NCBI GenBank assembly: GCA_018873225.1
Contig: JAEILZ010000004.1
Coordinates: 2,914,001 to 2,978,000 of the forward strand
Length of the DNA: 64,000 nt
Direction: 5' to 3'
From: [Phialemoniopsis] sp. UDSM-2020
Taxonomy: Eukaryota > Ascomycota > Sordariomycetes > Thyridiales > Thyridiaceae
Numbering within the stretch: position 1 is the stretch's first letter; every line of letters starts with the position of its first letter. The position numbers were made by a program, and so were the translations under genes. The notes under the pieces were generated by a model. The model worked only from the letters and a program-made list of their open reading frames with translations. It was not told the origin of the DNA and made no database searches. Below are positions 54,371 to 64,000 of the stretch, piece after piece.

Positions 54371-56534
54371 ATGCGTAGTGTCTTGATTTACACCGCCGCG
54401 CTTATCTCGGCTGTTGCCGCGGATTTCAGTGCAACGACCGTGACTTCAAACAACATTCGATACTATGTTCCACACCTTGAGATTGTAAGTGTCACACTTG
54501 ATGTTCTGCTCATAGTCCACGGATCGAACATGGTGCTAATGGTTCATGACGCAGGCCAAGCTGTCTGGTGTCCCGGCCGAGCTAATCTCGTCGTCCATTA
54601 CTCCATTCGTGGTCGTTGATACAGCCAACTCGAGTTTCTCGGTGGATTATGTGGAGGCTAAACTCAGCCAATACTCGTCTGAAGACGATGTTTACTCGGA
54701 TTACTTCTCAAAGTGTAAGCTATTTCTTTGTTCACGTTGACAAGATTTGACTAACAGTGACAAAGTGATCTACCTTCAGGGGCCCGCCACAACCCTTACT
54801 GGTACCCTTGAGGTCAAATACCTCTTCTCCAGCATTTGTAACTCGTCCGCCTTGCTCATGCCCGGTCCCTATTTCCTTTCTTCTTCTGGCTCAGTATACA
54901 AAGCATACCGTCTCTACGACGACCCAAACAGCGCCTTCACGGTAGGCCTACTACAGGTCTCGGCTGACAGCTTCATCGACGCTGGACAAGCTTCTTCTTC
55001 AGGCCAGGCCGAGGCCGCCGTTCCAGTGCCCTCTCGCCTGTACTATTCCAAGTCGTCCAAGTGCAAACCCTTGGCAGGCAAGCGCGTTGTCGTCAAGGAC
55101 ATCTACCACGTCAAGGGCGTGCGCACGGGAGCGGCATCGCGAGCCTACTACGAGCTCTATGGCCCACAGAACGCGTCGGCCCCTTCAGTGCAACGACTGG
55201 TCGAACAGGGCGCCGTAATTGTGGGCAAGGTCAAGACGTCCCAGTTTGCCAACGGGGAGAATCCGACGGCCGACTGGATCGAGGTGCTGGCGCCGTTTAA
55301 CCCTCGGGGCGACGGGTGGCAGTACCCTTCGTCCTCGTCGGCGGGAAGCGCGGTGGCAGTGGCCGCGTATGACTGGGTCGACGTTGCTATTGGGACTGAC
55401 ACGTCTGGGAGTATGAGATGTAAGTGCTATAGTGTGATAATGAAGATCGGTGATGACTCGAGACTGACCTAAGTATCCAAGTCCCTGCGGCATATAACGG
55501 CGTCTTTGGCGCCCGACAGAGCCACGGCGGTCTCACCACCGATGGCCTGGTTCCCGTCTCAACGTCTCTCGATACTCTCGGTCTTTTCACTCGTAGTGCC
55601 GCCGACCACAAGGCGATAGTCCAGGCATGGTATGGTAAGACGACGTACAAGACGTACACCAACTTTCCGAAGAAGATCTTTCGTGCCACAAATACCAGCA
55701 TAGGCGGCTTCCCTGTGGCTGTGAATGCCTCACAGGCCCTGTACGACGCCTTCATCGAGAAATTGGCAGAATTCCTTGGTGCAAGTGTAGTTGACCTCGA
55801 GCCGTCAGCGGAGTGGAGAAAGACTGGCCCAGTGAAGGATCAGGAACTGCTTGTTTACACAAACATGGCGAGTAGCTCGACTTTCGTTGGACAAGTATTG
55901 GGTTAATTGTGCGATGACAGACATATCTCGCCGTTGCATGGTACGAGCAGGTCCAGCTCTTACAGACCCCCTTTTACGCCGACTGGAAGACCTACACAGG
56001 CAAAAATGAGCTCCCCAAGATCGGGCCCAAAGCCCGCGCCTCGTTTGATTACGGCAACAAGAACGTCACTGAGGGCCGGTACAAAGAAGCGTTGGCCATC
56101 AAGGCCAACTTTACGCAGTGGTGGAGCGAGACCATCAACCCGGCCAACGATGAGACCTGCTCCGACGCTATCTACGTATATCCGACCGGGGCGAAGGGCG
56201 CTCCGACTTACCGGGATACGTATCTATCTCCGCCGAACGTCGTCGTCAATTGGCAGATCTCGCACGCTGCTGTGTATGCTGGTCTGCCCGACTACGCTGT
56301 GCCAATCGGCCAGGTCGAGTACCTGAGCCGCCTGACTGGGCTCAACGAGACACTTCCCGTCTCCATATCTATCGGTGCGGCACGTGGTTGTGTAAGTCAC
56401 TTTAATCAGATACGGTGGTCACGTCATGCTGACAAAGAGGGTTTACTTAGGACTGGATGCTGAGCCAATTGTTGGCTGAGCTGGAACGGGCAGGAATCAC
56501 TTCGGCGGTCAAAACAGGGCAGAGTGCATTCTAG
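54371..56534 (+). CDS. Secreted amidase (amidase-signature family)
   Basis: Hydrolase with the Ser-cisSer-Lys triad that splits amides to acid and ammonia. Six exons: 54371..54484, 54555..54714, 54766..55419, 55482..55867, 55921..56391 and 56451..56534; product 622 aa. Signal peptide [20 protein letters not shown]; an N-terminal ~150-residue domain precedes the amidase core. Core motifs: catalytic Lys in [19 protein letters not shown], Gly/Ser-rich [18 protein letters not shown], nucleophile region [17 protein letters not shown]. Intron 4 (55868-55920, 53 bp) seems to begin with GC (gcgagt) and not GT; only this splice keeps the frame ([13 protein letters not shown]). A family of fungal amidases with such an N-terminal domain occurs near secondary-metabolite loci. 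Substrate unknown. Confidence 0.85.
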
Positions 56535-57603
56535 ACTTTGCCATTGTTGGAGGATTACTAGAAAACTTCGGGTCATTCTTTGCGTGTAGTTTAGTGGAGT
56601 GCCAGACCGTCCAGCTTTGACAGAGATGTTTACAGGAACTGTCTGTCAGGTACAACTTCATCAGATCTTGAGATCTAACCTGTCCGCGGACATCAGCAGC
56701 GTGGAGGGACAGCACAGAATGTTGAGGCTGAAAGTGTGGTGCGCGGCCAAACCCCTGCTTACATGTACCTCTGGGAGGGACGTGGGGAACCGTTTCTTGG
56801 TTTGACAATGATCTCAATCCGCTTTGGGTGGAGCTGAGACACAATGTGAGCAAATGACCAGCCTGAACTGGACGTTCTGCCCAAGGACTGCTTGCAGCAT
56901 GTAGGTGATCTGCTTGAGCTTGCAGCACAAGACCCACAACAACGGAATTGGACAGTCAGGACAGAATCACAAGTCATCACTTTCTTGACAGTCTTGCAGA
57001 CAGACTTTTGCGAGCTGGAAGCTTGCGAAACGAATGAGGCGCCACAGGGACACTAGCTTGTTCCCAAGTTCAGCATAGCTCCGGTAGCTATCCGCTGCGC
57101 GAGGGCCTGCAATGCAAACCTTTGCGGGAGTAGTGGGGCCGTTGTAGGGCTTAGTACGACGAAGCTCGTCGACAGCTGCATGATTCTGCAAGATGAGCTG
57201 TCAGCGACACTGCGAAACTGGGCGAGAAGAGTCGTCAGGGCCAATACCCCTGCGTCAAGCTTGCAAAGCTTTGTGGAAAACGAGCACACATTTGCAGAAT
57301 AATTACAGTCCTTATGGTGCTGAAGAAGACCGAACTGGATGCGGCTCAGCTGCGCAGCCACCCTCTGTCTCATATCCAGGCCGATGTTTGCACGGGCCCC
57401 GCACAGGGCATAACTGGCACAAATGTTCGTCCCATTGTGACTGTCTGCAAAGCTCTGCTAGAGAGCCAGCAGAGTTATCACGAAAGCCTGTATAAACTTC
57501 AGGCGTCCGGTTGCCTTTGCTTTGCCGACTTCCTCCTAAACTGCAACACAATGAATCAACGGTCGGTGTAGCGTTGGTTCACAGAGTGTTGTTTCCCTTT
57601 CCG
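56535..57603. other. 1.07-kb intergenic region
   Basis: Amidase 3' end and promoter of the next gene. Several open frames up to 142 codons have no recognised family. The frame of the next gene stays open back to an ATG at 57511. Confidence 0.3.
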
Positions 57604-58585
57604 ATGGATGCACGTGCCGACGAAGATCCTCTTCTCGGTGATGGCACAGAGCCTGGACCAACACAGCCACCCGACAGACTGCAATGCCCTTTCGACCTTA
57701 CCAATCGCTACTTCTGTGGTGCTCCTAGTAGCATCAATCGGTATGGCGGCTTTGAAAATAACTCTCGGGTGAAGTGAGTAATCACCTGAAATTCGGATTA
57801 TTGCACTACTTCCCAATTCCGGCTCCAGCTGACAAGATATGCAGGAAACATCTCCGAGACGTGCATCATCCAGATTCGCGTTGTGGGACATGTGGCTGGA
57901 GAAAAACTCCAAAGCACGAATGCTCAGAGGGGCCGCACTTCCCCTTCATGACAGAGCGCCAGGCGGCAGCGGTGCGAAGCCTCAAGGTTCGTAACTCAGA
58001 GTCGTCGAGAGATTGGTACAAAATGTGGACTATTTTGTTCCCTGAGAAGGATCCCCCGGAATATGCTCATGGTATGGTTTTGCTCTGTCGTGCAAAGAAG
58101 CCCATTGCTAATTGACTTTCACAGTGTACGTTCCACCAATGAAGCCTTACTGGCCTTGGGTACCCGCCGATACTACGGCTGAAGTTCCCATAGCAGAGGA
58201 CCTACCGTCCGTGTTTCCCAATGCTTACGGGGGGGCACCGCTTATCGGAACCGACTTTCCAGGCGACATGAACCCCCAAAATCAGCCTCGGACGGTGGTC
58301 GCTGCACAGGACCCTTACCCTGATTACCTGTACCTGGGGTTGGGTGACAACCAGTACGACGACCTTGGCACACTGGACACCAATCGACTGGGCTACAATG
58401 CCAATTTCAACAATGGGCAGCACGCTGTGCAGTACATGCGAAACGAGCCAGACTTGAATACTGGAAACAATCATCCTGGGCCAATCCTCCTTCCGCAGTA
58501 CTGGCCGAATCTGGGACAGAGGGCCCGTGATGTCAATGACACCATTGATAGGCTTGGGCAAAACATGGGTCTTTTTGAGAACTGA
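57604..58585 (+). CDS. Fungal protein with degenerate C2H2-like Cys/His domain
   Basis: Three exons: 57604..57773, 57845..58071 and 58125..58585; introns 71 and 53 bp; product 285 aa. A Cys/His block spans introns 1: LQCPFDLTNRYFCGAPSSIN, then RVKKHLRDVHHPDSRCGTCG and HECSEG. The pattern (Cys near CPF, RVK-HL-R-H, then CxxC) is that of a widespread fungal family whose N-terminus reads 'CPF-K-...-L.RI..VK.HL.R.H' and which is followed by a helical RDWYKMWTILFPEKDPPEYA segment, also present here. The C-terminal half is Asn/Asp/Pro-rich and disordered. Function is unknown; nucleic-acid binding is possible. An ATG at 57511 is an alternative start. Confidence 0.7.
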
Positions 58586-58893
58586 GGACAAGGTCCACGA
58601 GCACGAGAGTAAAGCTGGTCATCATTGACAGCTGCATGCTTTGGCAAGCTGTTTGTAGCCTGGCGCGTTGGTTCACACAACTTTGATGGTGTGGCAGATA
58701 GATTGTAAGCCTGCTTATGAGCATATATGTTAGATGAGAATGAATAGCTAGCGTACTTTGAATTTACTCTCCCTTTTTACTTTGGAGGCGTCGGCTCTGT
58801 GAAAGGACATTGCCTACTCCGCACTTTCCCACTCGTCCCTTTTCACGGATCGCTATGCTGGGGTTGTCCCAATGCAAGGGAAGCACCTTTGTT
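58586..58893. other. Convergent 3' spacer
   Basis: 308 bp between two converging genes; no further feature is supported. Confidence 0.3.
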
Positions 58894-60231
58894 TTACAGT
58901 TCGTCCTTAGCTGACCGCTCAGCCTGCTTGCCCGCTGACCCCACAGTCTCAAGTCCTTTTTTGACGATGGAGCTCAAGATCTCGTACACTACCTGCGCTG
59001 CAGCCAGGGCGGTCTCCTCCCCAGCATTCTGGTAAGCTGGGCTTACTTCGACCACATCTGCGCCAATAATATTCAAGTCCTCGATTCCTCGCAGAATCTT
59101 GATGAACTCCCTGGTTGTCCAGCCACCAGGCTCGGGAGTACCGGTTCCAGGAGCAAAGGCTGGATCCAGGACGTCGATGTCAACACTTGGGTAAACAGGG
59201 TCATCTTTCCCAAAGTTTCCCATTATGGCGTTGATGATCCCCTTCGTGCCCATCTCATCGATGTCGTCAGCAGTGAGACGGATCCAGCCCTGGGATGAAT
59301 CATCCTCCCAATCGCCAAAGTCTGTTCCAGACAAGCGAGTTCGGAGCCCTGCATGCAAGGAAGAGTTTCTTAGCAAGCCCTCCTGGCCTGCCAACCAAAA
59401 CATTGACCCATGAGTGAAGCGTGACTGCTCGCTAGCCCATGCCGAAGGATATTTATCAGGACTCCAGGTATCGAGATGCGCATCAAAATGCAGGACACGT
59501 ATCGGACCGTGGATAGCATGGAGGGCCCTCAGTGCAGGTAAGGCTAATGAGTGATCACCTCCAAGAGTCAAAAGCTTTGGCCGTGAGAGCAAAGACGAGA
59601 CAGTCTGCCGTCGTTTGCCGAGCTCGATAAAGGCTGCCTCCATCTGCTTGACCGCAATAGCGTTGTCGACGGGTGATATAGGCATATCGCCACAGTCAAT
59701 AATCTTGGCCCAGCTTTGGTAGGGGTTGATATTGGCACGAGGGTTGAACGCTCGAAAGGATATCTGGCGAGAGGACGCAGCTCTGATAGCCCGGGGGCCA
59801 AATCTTGCTCCTTTTCCTTTATTAGTCGACATGATATCCGCAACGAAGATGCCAAACTCACCTGGCCGGTAGCTCACGGCCGTGTCGAATGGCACGCCAA
59901 TGATTCCGATATCAAACTTTTCGGCGGGATGTGTAAGACACTTCACGTGTGGTAAATGGGCAAAGGTGGTAATGCCAGAGAAGCTCCACTGTGCATGTCA
60001 GTCTTGGAAAGAAAAAGGTACTTACCCGAAAGATACGCAGAACACCATCTAGAAATCTCAAGTCTGGTTGACTGGAAGTGGTATCGAGTAGGCGACACTT
60101 ACATCTGCTCCCCATTTTGCTTCGAGCTCTTGAAGCTCCTCGGCAGTCCACTCTCGATCATGCTCTTCCGAACCGTAGGTTGAGACGGCTGCTATGTTTG
60201 TCAAGATACTTAGAAGGGTGAATGGTTTCAT
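58894..60231 (-). CDS. Agmatinase-family ureohydrolase with signal peptide
   Basis: Mn2+ ureohydrolase (agmatinase/guanidinobutyrase/arginase fold) releasing urea from a guanidino compound. Three exons: complement(60103..60231), (59862..59988) and (58894..59810); introns 114 and 51 bp; product 390 aa. The N-terminus is a likely signal peptide (MKPFTLLSILTNIAAVST). Core: WSFSGITTFAHLPHVKC, FDIGIIGVPFDTAVSYRPGA, metal ligands in LTLGGDHSLALPA, VLHFDAHLDTW and PSVDIDVLDPAFAPGTGTPE, the last being the family signature. All metal-binding His/Asp residues are present. The 114-bp first intron holds an internal GTAAGT, but no internal exon fits the frame. It is divergent from the aldehyde dehydrogenase across 735 bp. 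Agmatine versus guanidinobutyrate specificity cannot be told by eye. Confidence 0.9.
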
Positions 60232-60966
60232 GATGTTTACGTGAAAGCAGTAGCAGGTGTTGCGCTGAGTACTTTATCTTTGAGCGGCCGGTATGGGAAG
60301 AGAGCCGTTTTCAGAAGGAGGGGAGGAGTGATCTGTGGAAATTGGAGCTTATAAAAACAGTGCAGGCGCTAGTCAGGTATCGGACGCTATGTTATAAAGA
60401 TCAGAGAAAGCATATCAGTTCTCCAATCTGTTTGATCATAAGAGCAACCTCGGCTCCGTTGGTAGTAGTGTACCGAGAGTCGAGTTCTGCACGCCCCCGA
60501 CATCGGGCGTTGAATGCATTAGAACAGGGGAAAGAAAAGGCCTTGATGAAGCCGGAGGAGACACAGCTACAATTTGACACTATTGCAAATGCGGCATCTC
60601 CAACCGCAAGAGTATGCCGCAGCCACGAGCCGAAAGGATTGCGCGGACTCCGGGGTGGTTGAGATGGATGGGGCCAAGGAGACTAGGTGGCCCAAAGCGG
60701 AAATTCTACTAGGATCGCAGACTAGACAACATCGATCGCGATAAGAACTTGCTGCTCCGTTGGCACGTACACGACAAGTCAAGACTGGAATATGTGTCAT
60801 CCTCTCGGATTCGGGGCGGGTGGCCACTCCTTCCGGCATCTGTGGTGGGAACTGATTCCTGTTATTCAATGCTTTAAGATAGCATCCTGGCATCTGCAAC
60901 AATGCTAGATCTTTCTTTGCATTGTGCCTAGAGTTTTGATCCACCCCATGTCCATCATCCCGAATC
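60232..60966. promoter_or_regulatory. Divergent promoter, ureohydrolase / aldehyde dehydrogenase
   Basis: 735 bp shared by two head-to-head genes of plausibly linked metabolism; a candidate co-regulatory region. No specific motif could be assigned. Confidence 0.4.
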
Positions 60967-62434
60967 ATGGCTGCATTGCGTGTGAGCTTGAATGCGCCAG
61001 ATAGCAGGAAATTCGAGCTCGACACTGGGCTCTTCATCAACAATGAATTCGTGCAGGCTGCAGGTGGTCAGCGCATAACGAGCATCTGCCGTCGACATCG
61101 ACATCGCAGTCAAGGCAGCACGTGCAGCCTTGAAGCATTCCTCGTGGCACGATATGCCGGCCTCGGAACGGGGAGCCTTGCTCTTTCGTCTAGCGGACCT
61201 GGTGGCACAGCACAAAGACGATCTGGCTACACTCGAGACGTGGGATAACGGGAAACCTTATTCGGTTGCTCTGGACGAAGATGTCGCCGAGGTCATCGCA
61301 GTCCTTCGATACTACGGAGGCTGGGCAGACAAGATCCATGGCTCGACAATACCTACGATAGCAGACAAGTTTGCGTACACTTTGAAGCAGCCCGTGGGCG
61401 TCTGCGCGCAGATCATCCCGTGGAATTACCCGCTCTCCATGGCGTCGTGGAAGCTGGGTCCGGCACTGGCTACTGGTAACACTGTGGTGCTCAAGCCGGC
61501 TGAGCAGACTCCCTTGACAGCGTTATACCTGGCCAAGCTCATTCGCAAAGCGGGCTTCCCCCCAGGGGTTGTCAACATTGTGAATGGACTTGGCAGTGTG
61601 GCCGGTCACTCGCTGGCAAGCCACACCGGCGTCGACAAGATTGCATTCACTGGGTCTACCGCAATTGGCAAAGAGATAGTCAGAGCTGCGGCATGCAACC
61701 TCAAGAATATCACCCTTGAGACTGGGGGTAAGTCCCCTCTGGTCGTCTTTGAGGACGCAGATATCGAGCAGGCCGCCAAGTGGGCTGTGGTCGGTGCATT
61801 GAGCAATCAGGGGCAGGCCTGTTCGTCCACTGCACGCATCCTCGTCCACCACTCAATCCAAGACCAGTTCACCGCTGCTTTGATCAAGGAAGTCGAGGAC
61901 AATGTGAAAGTCGGAAATCCATTCAGTCCAGAGACAACGCAAGGCCCACAGGTATCCCGGAGTCATTACGACAAAATCCTTAGCCTCATTGAGCTCGCCA
62001 AAGGCCGAGGCGCAAGTCTTGCTGCAGGCGGATGCCCGGCCAGGGAGGTCACAGGTCAAGGAAAAGGCTTTTACATTGAACCGACCGTCTTTACAAATGT
62101 GACAAGAGACATGCAGATCTTCCGCGAAGAGATCTTCGGCCCCGTCATCACCATCACTGTCTTCCAAGACGATGTCGACGCGATTGACCTGGCGAATGAT
62201 TCATCGTACGGGTTGGCAGCAGCCCTGTTTACGGACAAGATCGTGCGCGCTCATAGAGTCGCAGGGGGACTTCAGGCGGGCATGGTCTGGATCAACTCAT
62301 CGAATGGCCCCAGTGTTCAAGTTCCCTTTGGTGGCGTGAAGCAGAGCGGCATCGGCCGGGAACTGGGAGAAGCAGGACTGGCAGCCTACACTGAGGCAAA
62401 GTCAATTCATGTCAATTTAGGTATTCGACTTTGA
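60967..62434 (+). pseudogene. Aldehyde dehydrogenase with internal frameshifting deletion
   Basis: NAD(P)-dependent aldehyde dehydrogenase, otherwise well preserved. From ATG 60967 the frame gives LDTGLFINNEFVQAAGGQRI, the normal start of the family. At about 61085 it should pass through 'NP..G.....' to the next helix, but the homologous VDIDIAVKAARAALKHSSW continues in another frame, directly after an in-frame TAA. Against the family about 12-14 residues (near 40 bp) are missing, and no GT-AG intron repairs the frame. Downstream all key features are intact: PWNYPLSMASWKLGPALATG, LETGGKSP (catalytic Glu), NQGQACSSTARI (catalytic Cys), PFGGVKQSGIGREL. Either a recent pseudogene or a sequence error; an internal start at 61130 would lack the N-terminal strand. 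Confidence 0.75.
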
Positions 62435-62820
62435 GTGAAGTTACGAAAATGGAATGGAATTTGATACCTGGCATCTCTTTGAATCGATGTTTCCACGCAA
62501 GTAAGACGCAGATGGAGGAAGTGAGCAATGGCTAGCTCACTCCGTTCGTTGACCGAGGTATTGCTCTTGGAGAGACTGTATCATTGCCACTTGAGCACTT
62601 GAAAGCTGTCACCTGCATGTAGATGGAATGCGTCAGATTTTAAGAAAGGTAATTCAAACTACTGCGACTCAATATTTCTTCACCCCTCTTATCCCTCCTT
62701 CCCGAAACCAAGGTACAGTCTTTCTCCTTGAGCTTCGACATCACGGTCAGGCTCTAGAAAGCATGGTGGCCACGCAGAACTTGTCCCCGAATCTCATTCT
62801 CCGTATGTTATATCAATCTC
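62435..62820. other. Convergent 3' spacer
   Basis: 386 bp between the aldehyde dehydrogenase and transporter stops. No gene was recognised. Confidence 0.3.
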
Positions 62821-64000
62821 TCAATCAACAAAGTATTGATTAGTACGCTCAACGATTTTGTAGTACGACTTCGCTGTCCGCTTCCGCATCGACTTGCCCC
62901 AAACCTGGAAGGCGACAGAGGAAAGGTTCGTCATCAAGAGAATCACCGCAATGGCAATGGTGGTGATGCGAACGCCACTGTGATCCAGCCAAGGTTGGAT
63001 TGCGAACGTGAAGGCCCCGCCAATGATGTTGCGAAGGAAATTGGAGAGCTGAATGATCTCATCCTCAACTTCTGGATACGAGTCGAGCGCATACCCCAAG
63101 CACACGGGCAGAGAACCGTTGATGTAGATACCAATCAGGAGTAGGCCAAGGAAGGGCACTGCCCAGTGAAGGCCTTGCTCAGCGCCCAGCCCATACAGGA
63201 GGGTGCCGCCCGCTGCAAGGAATGCCAAGGGTATGTACGACCAGAGGCGCGTCTCGGGCTCGTAGATGCCGCCATTGCTCTTGGTGAGGCGCAACACCAT
63301 CGCGTCGGTGAACGGGCCACCCCAAGCAGTGCCAATGAGAGTGCCAATGAGTAGTGGGATGTACATCAGGCCCAACTGAGAGGGCGCGAAGTTGTATGGT
63401 GGTATAGAAAAGAGGCTGGCCTGTGTCGTCATGATCAAACTGACCACAAATGTGCCGATCACCAGTTGAAAGCTCGCCCACGCCGAGGCCGGAAGCAATG
63501 CTACGTCGAACATGGACATCACCAGTCGCCAGTAGCCAATCCGAACGTCGGGGTTAGGTCGCCACAGCGTAAGTCTCTGAAAATAGCCATGACGCTTGCT
63601 GGGCAGCGACCTGGGGGGTGCATGACAGGACTGAACCGTAGACAAAGCCCGGTCGCCCTCGGATGCTGAGCCTGCTTTGACGGCCCGCAACGGCAAGGAT
63701 TGGGAATGTGCCGGTTGAGCAGTTGCCTCAATTGTCTCCATGGCTGTGTGGGACCGCCTGCCAAAAGAGGTCTCCTCGAGGGTGAACAAGAGGAGAAGCG
63801 AGGAGAAACCAAAGAAGATGAGCAAATAGCGAAAACACCATTCCCATCCCTGGGCATCGATGATATATCCCGCGGCGAGAGGAGGGGCAAAGTTCCCGAA
63901 GATGAGCAGCAGTCCGTAGACGCCAAGCACTTTGCCTTTTTGATGGAGAAAGGTAACATCGAGGAGAGAGGTGACAACCGTGCAATACATTGGCGCATTA
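62821..64000 (-). CDS. MFS transporter, C-terminal part (runs off right edge)
   Basis: Incomplete at its 5' end: the frame is still open at base 64000 (codons for N-A-P precede the ATG at 63990). About 390 codons are visible. They begin inside the N-terminal half (VLGVYGLLLIFGNFAPPLAA, then GWEWCFRYLLIFFGFSSLLL), pass a long hydrophilic central loop (Ser/Ala/Pro-rich, about residues 85-150 of the visible part) and continue with six membrane segments such as IGTFVVSLIMTTQASLFSIP, LGLMYIPLLIGTLIGTAWGG and FLRNIIGGAFTFAIQPWLDH. The GWEWCFR and loop features fit the DHA1-type drug:H+ antiporter group. Substrate is unknown. It sits next to the aldehyde dehydrogenase and may move its pathway's substrate. 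Confidence 0.85.
   Translation of the reverse strand, partial: NAPMYCTVVTSLLDVTFLHQKGKVLGVYGLLLIFGNFAPPLAAGYIIDAQGWEWCFRYLLIFFGFSSLLLLFTLEETSFGRRSHTAMETIEATAQPAHSQSLPLRAVKAGSASEGDRALSTVQSCHAPPRSLPSKRHGYFQRLTLWRPNPDVRIGYWRLVMSMFDVALLPASAWASFQLVIGTFVVSLIMTTQASLFSIPPYNFAPSQLGLMYIPLLIGTLIGTAWGGPFTDAMVLRLTKSNGGIYEPETRLWSYIPLAFLAAGGTLLYGLGAEQGLHWAVPFLGLLLIGIYINGSLPVCLGYALDSYPEVEDEIIQLSNFLRNIIGGAFTFAIQPWLDHSGVRITTIAIAVILLMTNLSSVAFQVWGKSMRKRTAKSYYKIVERTNQYFVD

Noticed and set aside
59989..60102. Possible cassette exon in the first ureohydrolase intron (internal GTAAGT near 60022-60027)
   Set aside because: No acceptor within the intron gives a phase compatible with both flanking exons.

Overview
The window is nuclear DNA of a filamentous ascomycete (Pezizomycotina, most likely Sordariomycetes). 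Genes sit on both strands and are interrupted by short introns (mostly 46-115 bp) with GTAAGT/GTGAGT-type donors and CTAAC-type branch points. The proteins are typical of this group: an auxilin with UBA, TPR and J parts, Ubc7, SmD3, a Pns1-type transporter, Nob1, Nop10, Has1, PFK-2/FBPase-2 and many secreted or oxidoreductive enzymes. The species cannot be named from the sequence.

Layout. 0-16 kb is a dense housekeeping block: auxilin-like J protein (+), Ubc7 (-), Mmc1-like mitochondrial protein (+), SmD3 (-), PAF-acetylhydrolase-like esterase (-), Pns1-like transporter (-), Nob1 (+) and Nop10 (-). 15.4-31.5 kb is accessory. It holds two DUF829/TMEM53-type hydrolase-like paralogs, a broken SF1 helicase with a triplicated 13-bp unit, a MYND-finger protein, a small hydrophobin-like secreted protein, a secreted FAD-linked oxidase, a 10-N assembly gap beside a poly-C run and an alpha-L-fucosidase fragment, a small Cys-rich protein and a secreted aspartic protease. 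33.9-44.8 kb returns to conserved genes (PFK-2/FBPase-2, Has1, a three-KH RNA-binding protein), with one small secreted Cys-rich protein between them.

46.4-64 kb is an enzyme-rich accessory block: zinc alcohol dehydrogenase (+), a large multi-pass membrane protein of unknown role (-), aldo/keto reductase (+), short-chain dehydrogenase (-), an MFS transporter remnant (-), secreted amidase (+), a Cys/His-rich protein (+), secreted agmatinase-family ureohydrolase (-), aldehyde dehydrogenase with an apparent frameshifting deletion (+) and an MFS transporter that runs off the right edge (-). Amidase, ureohydrolase, aldehyde dehydrogenase and transporter could together handle a guanidino compound or agmatine (amide hydrolysis, urea release, aldehyde oxidation to a GABA-type product). 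This is inference, and the dehydrogenase looks damaged.

Exon borders were worked out by hand from splice consensus and reading frame, and every multi-exon model given as a CDS sums to a whole number of codons. Homology calls rest on motif recognition only; no searches were run. I found no CRISPR array, rRNA, convincing tRNA or complete transposon.
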